Shown here piece by piece: positions 26,251 to 36,600 of a stretch of 64,000 bases of DNA. The DNA lies in the NCBI RefSeq assembly GCF_022024115.1, contig NZ_CP091792.1, positions 3,162,001 to 3,226,000 of the forward strand, written 5' to 3'. The DNA comes from Prevotella communis. GTDB lineage: Bacteria > Bacteroidota > Bacteroidia > Bacteroidales > Bacteroidaceae. The notes under the pieces were generated by a model. It searched no databases and had not been told where the DNA came from. It was given only the letters and a program-made list of their open reading frames with translations. The position numbers were made by a program, and so were the translations under genes. Position 1 is the stretch's first letter. Each line of letters opens with the position of its first letter.

Positions 26251-26895
26251 CTACAGACTTTCCACAAAGGCGCGGGTTGTCTGGAACGAGTGCTCTGCCA
26301 CGGTATCCCAGAAATTATGATACTGTGAGGCATCGGTGTCGCGCAGGGGGATGTCGCTGATCACGCGGAACGAGATAAACGGCACCTTATTAATATAACA
26401 GGTCTGTGCAATGGCACATGATTCCATGTCAACCGCCTTCGCCTCCGGGAAATGACCGATAATCTCGCGCATCTTCTCCTTGGAGTCCACAAACCAGTCG
26501 CCAGTGACAATCAGTCCCTGATGAAGCTTGATGCCTGATGTCTGAATGCAGAGTGCCTTACGCAGCAGTTCCGGGTCGGCCTGATAGCGTGCGGGAAGTC
26601 CCTGCACCTGTCCATAGACGGTTGTATCGTCAATAGCCTTTCCACAGTAGACATCATGATAACAGAGTTCCTTACTGATGATGATATCCTGAACATTGAC
26701 ATCGTCACCATTACCGCCGGCACAGCCGCTGGAGATAATGCAGTCAGGATGAAACTCATTGATCATACGCTGGGCCCCCAGTGCCGCATTCACCTTGCCG
26801 ATACCACATTTCTGTACCAGCACATCACTATTCCTAAAGACTTCCTGAAGCTGTTTCAGCTCCTTGTCCATTGCCACAATGATTCCTATTTTCAT
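26251..26895 (-). CDS. mtnN: 5'-methylthioadenosine/S-adenosylhomocysteine nucleosidase
   Basis: A 214-residue cytoplasmic enzyme that removes adenine from methylthioadenosine and S-adenosylhomocysteine, feeding methionine salvage. The start KIGIIVAMDKEL, the glycine-rich SSGCAGGNG near residue 58, and the substrate motif AVDMESCAIAQ near 160 (Met-Glu contact ribose) identify the phosphorylase-type fold. The catalytic Asp is in FRVISDIP. Single gene, convergent with the M23 peptidase, with a -7 box 26 bp upstream. Confidence 0.93.
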   Translation of the reverse strand: MKIGIIVAMDKELKQLQEVFRNSDVLVQKCGIGKVNAALGAQRMINEFHPDCIISSGCAGGNGDDVNVQDIIISKELCYHDVYCGKAIDDTTVYGQVQGLPARYQADPELLRKALCIQTSGIKLHQGLIVTGDWFVDSKEKMREIIGHFPEAKAVDMESCAIAQTCYINKVPFISFRVISDIPLRDTDASQYHNFWDTVAEHSFQTTRAFVESL

Positions 26896-26920
26896 ATCCG
26901 TAGTTTTATTTGTCTGACTG

Positions 26921-26928
26921 CAAAGGTA
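26921..26928 (-). promoter_or_regulatory. -7 element of mtnN
   Basis: TACCTTTG on the minus strand, 26 bp before the ATG, implying a short leader. Confidence 0.6.
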
Positions 26929-26937
26929 CGATTTATT

Positions 26938-26969
26938 TTTGGGAATATGAAGAAAATGGTGTAATTTTG
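26938..26969 (+). promoter_or_regulatory. Promoter of the amino-acid symporter gene
   Basis: TTTG (26938-26941) and TAATTTTG (26962-26969), 20 bp apart. The implied transcription start near 26976 rules out the upstream TTG start of the longer frame. Confidence 0.7.
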
Positions 26970-26994
26970 CACGTTGAAACTAAATCATGACGGA

Positions 26995-28350
26995 ATGGAA
27001 CCAATTAATGACTTCTTCTCGTTTCTCAGTTCCCTGCTTTGGGGCTGGCCCATGGTGATTCTCCTTCTGGGCACGCATGTCTTCCTGACTTTCCGTCTGG
27101 GCATCCCCCAGCGTAAGCTACTCACAGGCATCCGTCTCTCGGTCAGGAAAGACCCGGGAGCCAAAGGCGATGTCAGTCAGTTCGGTGCCCTGGCCACGGC
27201 CCTGGCAGCCACCATCGGAACGGGAAATATCGTCGGTGTGGCTACCGCAGTAGCCCTGGGCGGCCCCGGTGCCGTACTGTGGTGCTGGCTCACAGGTATC
27301 TTTGGCATGTCCACCAAATACGCCGAAGGACTGCTGGCCGTGAAATACCGCGTAAAGGGAAGCGACGGTCATACCTACGGCGGTCCGATGTATGCCCTGG
27401 AGCGCGGGCTGAACATGAAATGGCTCGCCATCCTCTTCGCCATCTTCACGGCACTGGCCTCGTTTGGTATCGGTTGTACGGTACAGGCCAACTCCATCGC
27501 GTTGCTAGCCAGTGAGACATTTGCCATCCCCACCTGGGTCGTCGGCCTTTTCATCTGCATCCTCACGGCATCCGTCATCCTTGGCGGTGTGAAGGCCATA
27601 GCCCGTGTATGCACGGTATTCGTACCCTTCATGGCAGCCCTGTATGTCATTGGCTGTATCGTCATTCTCATCATGAACAGCAGTTATGTATGGCCAGCCA
27701 TAGAACTCATCGTACAGTCGGCCTTCAACCCCTCAGCAGCCGGTGGCGGTTTTGTAGGAGCCACGGTGATGATGGCGGCACGCTATGGTATTGCCCGCGG
27801 TCTATTCTCCAACGAGAGCGGTATGGGATCGGCCCCTATTGTGGCTGCAGCGGCACAGACCCGCAACCCCGTACGCCAGGCTTTGGTGTCGAGCACAGGC
27901 ACCTTCTGGGACACTGTTGTCATCTGTGCCCTCACAGGCCTGGTACTCGTCAGCAGCATCCTGGCCTATCCTGACATCAGCTATTCCGATGGCGCAGCAC
28001 TGACCAAGGTAGCCTTCTCCAAGATACCCTATGTAGGTGCACCGCTGCTGACATTCGGCATCCTCACCTTTGCCTTCAGCACCATCCTGGGCTGGAGCTA
28101 TTATGGCGAGTGTGCCGTCAACTATATTGAGGCACGACGCACCAACCGTTTCTATCGCATCCTGTATATCGTGGCACTATTCTTCGGTTCCATCATCAGC
28201 CTGGACATCATCTGGAACATTGCCGACTGCATGAATGCGCTCATGACGATACCCAACCTCGTAGCCCTGATCCTGCTCAGTGGCGTTGCCGCCCGTGAGA
28301 CCAGGAAATACCTGTGGGGCAACCGTCTGGACGAGGAGATGGAGGAATAA
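26995..28350 (+). CDS. Alanine/amino-acid:sodium symporter (AGCS family)
   Basis: A 451-residue inner-membrane transporter with about 11 helices. Family signatures are GALATALAATIGTGNIVGVA (about residues 65-84) and the segment FSNESGMGSAPI near 278. AGCS proteins import alanine or glycine with sodium. The start chosen is MEPIND at 26995. The longer frame begins at a TTG at 26974 that falls at the expected transcription start. Monocistronic, bounded by a promoter and a terminator-like hairpin. Confidence 0.93.
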   Translation: MEPINDFFSFLSSLLWGWPMVILLLGTHVFLTFRLGIPQRKLLTGIRLSVRKDPGAKGDVSQFGALATALAATIGTGNIVGVATAVALGGPGAVLWCWLTGIFGMSTKYAEGLLAVKYRVKGSDGHTYGGPMYALERGLNMKWLAILFAIFTALASFGIGCTVQANSIALLASETFAIPTWVVGLFICILTASVILGGVKAIARVCTVFVPFMAALYVIGCIVILIMNSSYVWPAIELIVQSAFNPSAAGGGFVGATVMMAARYGIARGLFSNESGMGSAPIVAAAAQTRNPVRQALVSSTGTFWDTVVICALTGLVLVSSILAYPDISYSDGAALTKVAFSKIPYVGAPLLTFGILTFAFSTILGWSYYGECAVNYIEARRTNRFYRILYIVALFFGSIISLDIIWNIADCMNALMTIPNLVALILLSGVAARETRKYLWGNRLDEEMEE

Positions 28351-28357
28351 GCACCTG

Positions 28358-28382
28358 CAGGGCCTGTTACACGGCCTTTTTT
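28358..28382 (+). terminator. Weak terminator after the symporter gene
   Basis: GGGCC / GGCCT stem with a short loop followed by six T residues, just after the stop codon. The stem is only five to six base pairs. Confidence 0.5.
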
Positions 28383-28393
28383 GCAGAATCGTG

Positions 28394-28423
28394 TTGCACT
28401 TTAAGAAAAAATTCGTAATTTTG
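28394..28423 (+). promoter_or_regulatory. Promoter of the YfhO gene
   Basis: TTG (28394-28396) and TAATTTTG (28416-28423), 19 bp apart, 35 bp upstream of the ATG. Confidence 0.7.
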
Positions 28424-28458
28424 CGGCCAGAAATTTAAAACTAGTAAGTAATATAAAA

Positions 28459-31044
28459 ATGAAATTGATTAAGCAGTGGCTGCCCGATGTGCTGGCAGTG
28501 GTATTCTTTGCTGTATTGGCTTTTGCCTATTTCTATCCCGCTGACGTACAAGACCGTGTGTTAAGTCAGGGCGACGTATCAGCCGGAATGGGTATGGGCG
28601 AGGAGGCTTCCCAGTATTATCAGAAGACGGGTGAGCGTACACGTTGGACAAACTCACTGTTCTCCGGTATGCCTACCTATCAGATATCACCCTCATACGA
28701 CAGTACCGACCTGCTGTCGAAGGTGGAGAATGCCTACCATCTGTGGCTGCCCGATAATGTGTGGTACCTGTTCGTGTACCTGTTGGGCTTCTACATCCTG
28801 CTGCGTGCCTTCGATTTCCGTCAGCAGCTGGCCGCACTGGGCTCCGTGCTCTGGGCCTTCAGCACCTATTTTCTGATTATCATCGCTGCCGGACACCTGT
28901 GGAAGGTGATGGCGCTGGCCTATCTGCCGCCTATGATTGGCGGTATCGTCCTGGCCTTCAGGAAGAAATACCTCTGGGGACTGTTGGTTACCGCCCTCTT
29001 TGGCGCCCTTGAGATACATGCCAACCACGTACAGATGACATACTACTACTTGTTCGTCATCCTCCTGATGGTACTGGCATTCATCGTGGATGCCGTGATG
29101 AAAAAGGAGTACGCACACATCGGCAAGGCGCTGGGCGTCTGTATCGTTGGCGGACTGCTGGGCGTGATGGTCAACGCCTCCAACCTCTACCACACATGGC
29201 AGTACTCCAAGGAGACCATGCGCGGCAAGAGCGAACTGGTCAAGAAGAACACCAGCAACCAGACCGACAGTGGTCTGGAGCGCTCATATATCACTGACTA
29301 CAGCTACGGCATCGGCGAGACATGGACACTGCTGGTACCCAATACCAAGGGCGGTACTTCCATGCACCTGCTCTTTGAGGACGACGCCGCCAAGAAAGCC
29401 ATCAAGGATATGTCGGTCAACGTAGGCAACGGACAGGTGATGAAGGCCTCACAGGTATTCGACTACCTGAGTCAGCAGGGGCTCTACTTCACCCAGTACT
29501 GGGAAGAGAACCTGGAAGAGGGTGCCAACGGCACCATGGGTCCCGTCTACGTAGGTGCCTTTGTGCTGATGCTGGCAGTGCTGTGCCTGCTGATCTGCTA
29601 TCGCAACCCACTGACATGGGGCCTGCTGGCAGCCACACTCCTGAGTATCATGCTGGCATGGGGTAAGAACTTCATGGGACTTACCGACCTGTTCATCGAC
29701 TACATGCCCATGTATGCGAAGTTCCGTGCCGTGGAGTCCATACTGGTCATTGCCGAGTTCACCATCCCGCTGATGGCCATGCTGGCACTGAAGGAGTTGG
29801 TTATCTCTGAGAAGCCTCAGACATCAGACATCAAACCTCGCAACCTCAATCCCCAGATCCTCATCGCCTTTGCCCTGACAGGTGGTATCGCCCTGCTGTT
29901 TGCCGTGGCTCCCACCATGTTCTTCGACTTCTACACGGATGCAGAGGCCAACATCTTCCATCAGATACTCCCACCGCCGGCTGATGCCGACGCCCTGCTG
30001 GAGGCTCTGAGTGAGGCCCGTCAGGCCGTGTTCACAGCCGACTGCTGGCGTTCATTCTTCATCATCGTGCTGGGCACACTGGTACTGCTGCTCTACCGTG
30101 CGAAGAAACTGAAGACATGGATGATGGCTGCACTGCTGCTGGTTATCTGCCTGGTTGACCTGTGGCAGGTAAACCGCCGCTATCTGAACCCCAACGACAA
30201 AAAGCAGTTCATGAAAAAGGTGGAGCGTCAGCAGATTCGTCCGCTCACAGAGGCCGACCAGCGTATCATGGATGATCCTACGCTCTATTACCGCGTGCTA
30301 AACCTGGCTCCGAACGTGTTCAATGAGAACGAGACATCGTATTACCATAAGAGCGTGGGCGGATACCATGCCGCCAAACTGCGCCGCTACCAGGAACTGA
30401 TAGAGCACTATATCTCCAGTCAGACCAATGCCGTGAAGGAGTCCATCCAGTCGTTCTATGGTGACCTGACACAGGTCAACGGTGACAGCATCTGGAATGT
30501 GCTCAATATGCTCAACACCAAGTATTTCCTCCTGGCACAGCAGAACATCGAGGTACAGAACCCCTATGCCTATGGCAATGCCTGGTTCGTGGACAAGGTG
30601 AAGTATGTGGACAATGCCAACCAGGAACTGGATGCCCTGGGACAGACAGACCTGAGACATGAGGCCGTGGCCGACAAGCAGTTCCAGCAGGTACTGGGCG
30701 AGGCCGTGCCACAGGATTCCACCTCAACAGTGGAACTGACAGCCTACGAGCCCAACCAGCTGACCTATAGCGTTGAGAGCAAGAAGGGTGGCGTGCTGGT
30801 ATTCTCTGAGATATACTATCCGGGATGGACTGCCACCGTGGATGGTGAGGAAGTGGAACTGGGACGCGTCAACTACGTATTGCGTGCCATGCCTGTCACC
30901 GCCGGCCATCATGAGGTGGTGCTCAGCTTCTTCCCCAAGTCACTGGACACCACAGAGACCCTGGCTTATGTAGCCCTGACACTGATACTGCTCTGTGTCG
31001 TGGCACTCATCGTTTTGCAGATAAGACGTAAACCAAAAGCGTGA
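28459..31044 (+). CDS. YfhO family membrane protein
   Basis: An 861-residue inner-membrane protein: an N-terminal helix, a first large periplasmic loop, then a dozen or so helices through about residue 590, a soluble region (about 600-810), and a final helix near 835-855. The YfhO family resembles GT-C glycosyltransferases and in Gram-positives affects lipoteichoic-acid glycosylation; in Bacteroidetes its role is unproven. The C-terminal segment IYYPGWTATVDGEEV is characteristic. Its stop overlaps a possible GTG start of the next gene. Confidence 0.85.
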   Translation: MKLIKQWLPDVLAVVFFAVLAFAYFYPADVQDRVLSQGDVSAGMGMGEEASQYYQKTGERTRWTNSLFSGMPTYQISPSYDSTDLLSKVENAYHLWLPDNVWYLFVYLLGFYILLRAFDFRQQLAALGSVLWAFSTYFLIIIAAGHLWKVMALAYLPPMIGGIVLAFRKKYLWGLLVTALFGALEIHANHVQMTYYYLFVILLMVLAFIVDAVMKKEYAHIGKALGVCIVGGLLGVMVNASNLYHTWQYSKETMRGKSELVKKNTSNQTDSGLERSYITDYSYGIGETWTLLVPNTKGGTSMHLLFEDDAAKKAIKDMSVNVGNGQVMKASQVFDYLSQQGLYFTQYWEENLEEGANGTMGPVYVGAFVLMLAVLCLLICYRNPLTWGLLAATLLSIMLAWGKNFMGLTDLFIDYMPMYAKFRAVESILVIAEFTIPLMAMLALKELVISEKPQTSDIKPRNLNPQILIAFALTGGIALLFAVAPTMFFDFYTDAEANIFHQILPPPADADALLEALSEARQAVFTADCWRSFFIIVLGTLVLLLYRAKKLKTWMMAALLLVICLVDLWQVNRRYLNPNDKKQFMKKVERQQIRPLTEADQRIMDDPTLYYRVLNLAPNVFNENETSYYHKSVGGYHAAKLRRYQELIEHYISSQTNAVKESIQSFYGDLTQVNGDSIWNVLNMLNTKYFLLAQQNIEVQNPYAYGNAWFVDKVKYVDNANQELDALGQTDLRHEAVADKQFQQVLGEAVPQDSTSTVELTAYEPNQLTYSVESKKGGVLVFSEIYYPGWTATVDGEEVELGRVNYVLRAMPVTAGHHEVVLSFFPKSLDTTETLAYVALTLILLCVVALIVLQIRRKPKA

Positions 31045-31049
31045 AAGAT

Positions 31050-31715
31050 ATGAAGAAAGGAGTGATTTTCATTTTAGGCGTGCTCCTGCTGGTGAGCAGC
31101 TGCACATCGAATACCGCCGTGGGAGCCCACATGGGCGGTGAGTTCGGACACGTCATTGGCTCTGCCATCGGCGGACTGACAGGTGGCTGGCGCGGACACC
31201 ACACGGGTGCCATCATCGGTACCGTGGGCGGCATCGCGGCCGGTGCAGCCATCGGATCGGCCATAGACAAGGCGCAGGAACGGAAATACGAGGAGCGCAT
31301 ACCCCAGCGCCGTCAGCAGCCTGCCGACGATATCATCTATATGGACGATGAGATATCTATGCTGGAGATCCGCCATGCCATGATTACCGAGACACAGCAC
31401 GACGGCGTACTGACACGCGGCGAGGAGTGTTCGGTGGTGTTCGAGATCCACAACACGTCCGACAATACCGTCTACGACGTCTGTCCGTTCGTGGAGGACG
31501 TGACGGGCAACAAGCATATCAATATCTCGCCCAACCTGAAGATTGAGAGTATCGGTCCGCGACAGGGCGTGCGCTATACGGCAACCATACTGGCCGACAA
31601 GCGACTGAAAGATGGGGAGATTATGGTACGTGTGGGTGTAGCACAGGGAGGCAAGGAGGTCACCTCACAGACACGCCAGTTCACGGTGCCTACGGCAAAG
31701 AATGTCCATGAATAG
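31050..31715 (+). CDS. Glycine-zipper lipoprotein of unknown function
   Basis: A 221-residue predicted lipoprotein: a lipobox LLVSSC lies near residue 18-20 (MKKGVIFILG start). A glycine-zipper stretch follows (about 30-70, GSAIGGLTGG, GGIAAGAAIGSAID), as in outer-membrane YMGG/17-kDa antigen-like proteins, then a beta-rich C-terminal domain (about 100-220) that looks like an immunoglobulin-type fold. The ATG at 31050 is preferred to a GTG at 31041. It follows yfhO within a few bases, so is probably co-transcribed. Function unknown. Confidence 0.75.
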   Translation: MKKGVIFILGVLLLVSSCTSNTAVGAHMGGEFGHVIGSAIGGLTGGWRGHHTGAIIGTVGGIAAGAAIGSAIDKAQERKYEERIPQRRQQPADDIIYMDDEISMLEIRHAMITETQHDGVLTRGEECSVVFEIHNTSDNTVYDVCPFVEDVTGNKHINISPNLKIESIGPRQGVRYTATILADKRLKDGEIMVRVGVAQGGKEVTSQTRQFTVPTAKNVHE

Positions 31716-32151
31716 GTTTCCAGGGGAATTCCTCTGTCTCTACAGCCTCATAGACCCTCGGGAGGATATTGTCACGGTCTCTCTTCATGGGAATATGGAA
31801 ATGTTCCAACGGTTCAATAATCACGTTGGCCACACCTGTTGAGAGGATGCCCAGTACCTTGGCAGCAGCCCACGACAGGTCCACGATACGTCCGCGGACA
31901 AAAGGACCGCGGTCGTTGACCCTCACCACAATCATTCTTCCGTTGGAGGGATTGGTAACCTGCAACAGTGTGCCGAAGGGATAGGAGCGATGGGCACATG
32001 TCAGACTATCATGATGCAACCGGTCACCACTGGCAGTCATGCGTCCCGTAGCTCTCTTAGAATAATATGAAGCCTTACCGACCTGGATCTGGCCCAGAAC
32101 GGTAAGGCTTACTGTTAGCATGAATAATAATATCTTTTTTCTTATACTCAT
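31690..32151 (-). CDS. RlpA-like septal ring lytic transglycosylase family protein
   Basis: A 153-residue exported protein with a signal peptide (about 1-20) and a double-psi beta-barrel domain (about 25-115): GKASYYSKRATGRMTASGD and VVRVNDRGPFVRGRIVDLS, including the conserved Asp of the RlpA active site. RlpA enzymes cleave denuded glycan strands at the septum. No SPOR domain is present, so septal targeting is uncertain. The ATG overlaps the gdhA stop by four bases, and the 3' end overlaps the convergent lipoprotein gene by 26 bp. Confidence 0.85.
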   Translation of the reverse strand: MSIRKKILLFMLTVSLTVLGQIQVGKASYYSKRATGRMTASGDRLHHDSLTCAHRSYPFGTLLQVTNPSNGRMIVVRVNDRGPFVRGRIVDLSWAAAKVLGILSTGVANVIIEPLEHFHIPMKRDRDNILPRVYEAVETEEFPWKPIHGHSLP

Positions 32152-33488
32152 ACAATTCCCTGGGCGAGCATGGCCTTGGCTACCTTCATGAAGCCAGCCA
32201 CGTTAGCGCCCTTCACATAATTCACATAGCCAGAAGGCTCCTTGCCGTATTTCAGGCACTGCTCATGGATACCCTGCATAATCTGATGGAGCTTCTGGTC
32301 AACCTCCTCGCCAGTCCAGGAGATACGCATAGAGTTCTGTGTCATCTCCAGACCTGAGGTAGCCACACCGCCGGCATTCACTGCCTTGCCGGGTGCGAAG
32401 AGCTGGCCTGCGGCAATGAACTTATTCACAGCCTCGGCAGTACAACCCATATTCGACACCTCAGCTACGCACAGAGGCTTGTTGGCCAGGATACGGTCGG
32501 CATCCTCACCGTTGAGCTCGTTCTGTGTAGCACAGGGCAGATAGATATCGGCCTTGGCCTCCCAGGGTTTCTTGCCCTCGAAGAACTTCGCCTCGGGGAA
32601 CTCCTCTGCATAGGGAGCACAGATATCATTGCCACTGGCACGCAGCTCCAGCATATAGTCAATCTTCTCGGCATCCAGGCCGGCCTCATCCAGGATATAA
32701 CCGTCGGGACCACTGATGGTGATGACCTTTGCTCCCAGTTCGGTAGCCTTCTTGGCTGCGCCCCATGCCACATTTCCGAAGCCGGAGAGGGCCACTGTCT
32801 TGCCCTTGATATCCAGGTTGTGGGTCTCCAGCATATGGTGTACGAAATAGAGAGCGCCATAACCAGTAGCCTCGGGACGCAGGATACTGCCGCCCCACTC
32901 CAATCCCTTGCCGGTCAGTGTGGCACCATGGAACTGTGACGTGAGTTTCTTGTACATACCAAACAGATAGCCAATCTCACGGCCACCCACGCCGATATCA
33001 CCGGCAGGTACGTCCATGTCAGGACCGATGACCTTGAACAGCTCTGTCATGAATGCCTGACAGAAACGCATAATCTCTGCATCACTCTTTCCACGGGGTG
33101 CGAAATCAGAACCGCCCTTGCCACCGCCCATAGGCAGCGTTGTCAGTGCATTCTTAAAGGTCTGTTCGAAGCCCAGGAACTTCAGGATAGACAGGTTTAC
33201 CGACGGATGGAAACGCAGACCGCCCTTATACGGGCCGATAGCGCTATTGAACTGCACGCGGTAACCGATATTCACCTGTACCTCACCCTTGTCATCAACC
33301 CAGGGCACACGGAACGTGGTGATACGCTCGGGTTCCACGATGCGCTCTACTATTTTTGCCTTTTCAAATTCAGGATGCTGGTTGTACACGTCCTTGATGG
33401 ACTCCAGTACTTCACGAACAGCCTGAAGGTACTCTAACTCGCCCGGATGCTTGCGCTCCAAAGCTTGCATTATTTTCTCAACTTCCAT
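32148..33488 (-). CDS. gdhA: NADP-specific glutamate dehydrogenase
   Basis: A 446-residue hexameric cytoplasmic enzyme that aminates 2-oxoglutarate with ammonia and NADPH. The catalytic-lysine motif LPMGGGKGGSDF is near residues 122-133, DVPAGDIGVGGREIGYL follows, and the Rossmann segment SGFGNVAWGAA is near 240. Length fits the bacterial NADP-dependent class. Preceded by a Bacteroidetes -7 box. The overlap with the RlpA gene suggests a shared transcript, an odd pairing. Confidence 0.96.
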   Translation of the reverse strand: MEVEKIMQALERKHPGELEYLQAVREVLESIKDVYNQHPEFEKAKIVERIVEPERITTFRVPWVDDKGEVQVNIGYRVQFNSAIGPYKGGLRFHPSVNLSILKFLGFEQTFKNALTTLPMGGGKGGSDFAPRGKSDAEIMRFCQAFMTELFKVIGPDMDVPAGDIGVGGREIGYLFGMYKKLTSQFHGATLTGKGLEWGGSILRPEATGYGALYFVHHMLETHNLDIKGKTVALSGFGNVAWGAAKKATELGAKVITISGPDGYILDEAGLDAEKIDYMLELRASGNDICAPYAEEFPEAKFFEGKKPWEAKADIYLPCATQNELNGEDADRILANKPLCVAEVSNMGCTAEAVNKFIAAGQLFAPGKAVNAGGVATSGLEMTQNSMRISWTGEEVDQKLHQIMQGIHEQCLKYGKEPSGYVNYVKGANVAGFMKVAKAMLAQGIV

Positions 33489-33534
33489 AGTTTTTTTAAA
33501 TTTTAAAGTTAATCAGATGGTTTTTATAACACCG

Positions 33535-33542
33535 CAAATTTA
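33535..33542 (-). promoter_or_regulatory. -7 element of gdhA
   Basis: TAAATTTG on the minus strand, about 47 bp before the gdhA ATG. TTG-like -33 candidates lie 16-20 bp upstream. Confidence 0.55.
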
Positions 33543-33585
33543 AGAATAAAATAATTTACAACCAAGGAAAAAGAACAAAAAATAA

Positions 33586-33618
33586 CACTTTTCACTTTTC
33601 AAAACCCACTTTTCACTA
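33586..33618 (-). repeat. Repeat family A heptads, inverted and partial
   Basis: The plus strand shows CACTTTTCACTTTTC and CCCACTTTTCACT, that is AGTGAAA-type heptads on the minus strand, without the AATTTGCTACCGC end. It lies directly upstream of the -7 box of the next plus-strand gene. Confidence 0.6.
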
Positions 33619-33627
33619 AAAAAAACG

Positions 33628-33635
33628 TACCTTTG
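33628..33635 (+). promoter_or_regulatory. -7 element of the REC/PEP-synthase-like gene
   Basis: TACCTTTG, 30 bp before the ATG at 33666. The -33 position falls in the heptad repeat. Confidence 0.65.
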
Positions 33636-33665
33636 CACTCGCAAACCTAAAATTGCAAAGAGCAT

Positions 33666-36600
33666 ATGGCAAATGTACCACAGGAATTCAATACCTTTTA
33701 TCTGAAAGATGTCTCGTTTGTGAACCTGATGACCCGCCGCATCTTCAACGTGCTCATCGTGGCCAACCCCTATGATGCCTTTATGTTGGAGGACGACGGA
33801 CGCGTAGACGAGAAGATCTTTGATGAGTATACCGAACTGGGCATGCGTTTCCCGCCTATCTTCACACAGGTGAGTACCATCGAGGAGGCACGCCATGTGC
33901 TCGACGAGACCAGCATCGACCTGGTCATCTGTATGCCGGGTACTGCCGATAACGATGCCTTTACCGTGGCACGCGAGGTGAAAGCCATCCAGCCTTCGGT
34001 GCCCTGCGTGGTACTGACGCCTTTCAGTCATGGTATCACCAAGCGCATGCAGAACGAGGATATGACCATCTTCGACTATGTGTTCTGCTGGCTGGGCAAT
34101 ACCAACCTCATCCTCTCCATCATCAAACTGATTGAGGATAAGATGAATATCGAACATGATATCGAGGAGGCAGGCGTGCAGATGATCCTGCTGGTAGAGG
34201 ATAATATCCGTTTCTACTCCAGCGTGCTGCCCAACCTATATAATTATATCCTGCAGCAGTCAAAGAACTTCTCTACGGAGGCCCTCAACCCCCATGCTGC
34301 CGCACAGCGTAAGCGCGGCCGCCCGAAGGTGGTGCTCGCCACCAACTACGAGGAGGCCTTGCAGATCTACGAGAAGTATGCAGAGAACACCCTGGGCGTG
34401 ATCAGTGACACGCGCTTCCCCATGCAGACCCCCATCGGTCGCCTGAGCCATGTGGAGGAGGGTGATCCTGAGGCCGGACTGAAACTGCTGCGTACCATCC
34501 GTCAGCACGACGAGTACGTACCTCTTATATTAGAGAGCAGTGAGGTGGAGAATCGTGAGAAGGCCTGGGCAGAGGGATTTGACTTCCTGGACAAGAACTC
34601 AAAGAAATTCAATGTGGACTTGCGCAAGATGATTGAAGAGCACCTGGGATTTGGCGATTTCGTGTTCCGTGACCCAGAGACCCACGAGGAGGTGGCTCGT
34701 GTCAAGACACTGAAGGAGCTGCAGGATAATATCTTCAAGATACCGCACGACTCACTGATGCACCATATCCGCCGCAACCACATGAGCCGCTGGCTCTGCG
34801 CCCGCGCCATTTTCCCTGTATCACAGTTCCTGAAGCAGGTCACGTGGCACAAGCTGCAGGATGTGGATGCCCACCGTCAGATTATCTTCGATGCCATCGT
34901 ACAGTACCGACGCATGAAGAATATCGGTGTGGTGGCCGTGTTCGACCGACTGAAGTTCGACCGCTATGCCCACTTTGCCCGCATCGGTGAGGGTTCGCTG
35001 GGCGGTAAGGGCCGCGGCCTGGCTTTCCTTGACAATATCATCAAGCGCCATCCCGAACTCAACCAGTTTGGCAATGCTACCGTGCAGATTCCCAAGACGG
35101 TGGTGCTCTGTACCGACTTCTTCGACCGCTTCATGGACGACAACAACCTGTGGTCCATCGCGCTGAGCGATGCGCCCGACGAGGTCATCCTCCAGCACTT
35201 CCTCAAGGCACAGCTGCCCGATGACCTCATAGAGGACTTCTTCATCTTCTTCGACGCCATCAAGACACCTATCGCCATCCGTTCATCGTCCTTGCTGGAG
35301 GACTCCCACTACCAGCCCTTCGCAGGTATCTACTCTACGTATATGATACCCTGGCTCGACGACAAATACGAGATGCTGCGCATGCTGGCCTGTGCCATCA
35401 AGAGCGTCTATGCCTCGGTCTATTACCGCGACTCCAAGGCCTACATGACCGCCACGCAGAATGTCATCGACCAGGAGAAGATGGCAGTGATACTCCAGGA
35501 GGTGGTGGGCCACCGCTATGGCGACCTCTACTACCCCACGTTCTCGGGTGTGCTGCGCTCACTCAACTACTACCCCATTGGCGACGAGACGGCCGAGGAG
35601 GGTATCGCCTCACTGGCACTGGGTCTTGGCAAGTACATCGTGGACGGCGGACAGACCCTGCGCGTCAGTCCCTACCACCCGAACCAGGTGCTGCAGACCA
35701 GTGAGATGGAGACGGCGCTGCGCGACACCCAGACCCGTTTCTATGCGCTGGACATGAGTCATGTGGGCGACGACTTCAAGGTGGACGACGGCTTCAACAT
35801 CAAGAACCTGCGTGTGCGTCAGGCCGATGCCGACGGCTCGCTCACCTTTATCGCCTCTACCTACGACCCCATGGACCAGGTCATCCGCGACGGCATCTAC
35901 GAAGGTGGCCGCAAGATCATCTCTTTCTGTGGTGTGCTGCAGCAGGGTGTCTTCCCCCTTCCCGAACTTCTCCAGATGTCGCAGAAGCTCGGTGCCGAGG
36001 AGATGCGCCGTCCTGTGGAGATCGAGTTTGCCTGCAACCTCAATGACGACCGCACGGGCGAGTTCTACCTCCTGCAGATACGTCCTATCGTAGACTCCAA
36101 GCAGGTGCTCGATGAGGACCTGCAGCAGATTCCCGACGAACAGTGCCTGTTGCGCTCACACAACTCGTTGGGCCATGGTATCTCCGAGGATGTGACCGAC
36201 GTGGTATATGTGAAGACCGACGAGAACTTCACGGCAGCCAACAACCCGATGATTGCCGACGAGATAGAACGTATCAACCGCAAGTTCCTCAATGAGGACA
36301 AGAACTATATCCTCATCGGTCCGGGCCGCTGGGGCTCCAGCGACTACTGGCTGGGCATCCCCGTGAAATGGCCGCATATCTCGGGCGCACGCGTCATCGT
36401 GGAGGCCGGCCTGAAGAACTATCACGTGGATCCCTCGCAGGGCACCCACTTCTTCCAGAACCTCACCTCGTTTGGCGTGGGCTACTTCACCATCAACACC
36501 TATACGGGCGATGGTGTGCTGCAAAAAGAAATCCTCGACAGCATGCCTGCCGTCGAGGAGACTGAACATGTGCGCCATGTGCGCTTCGAGCGTCCGCTCA

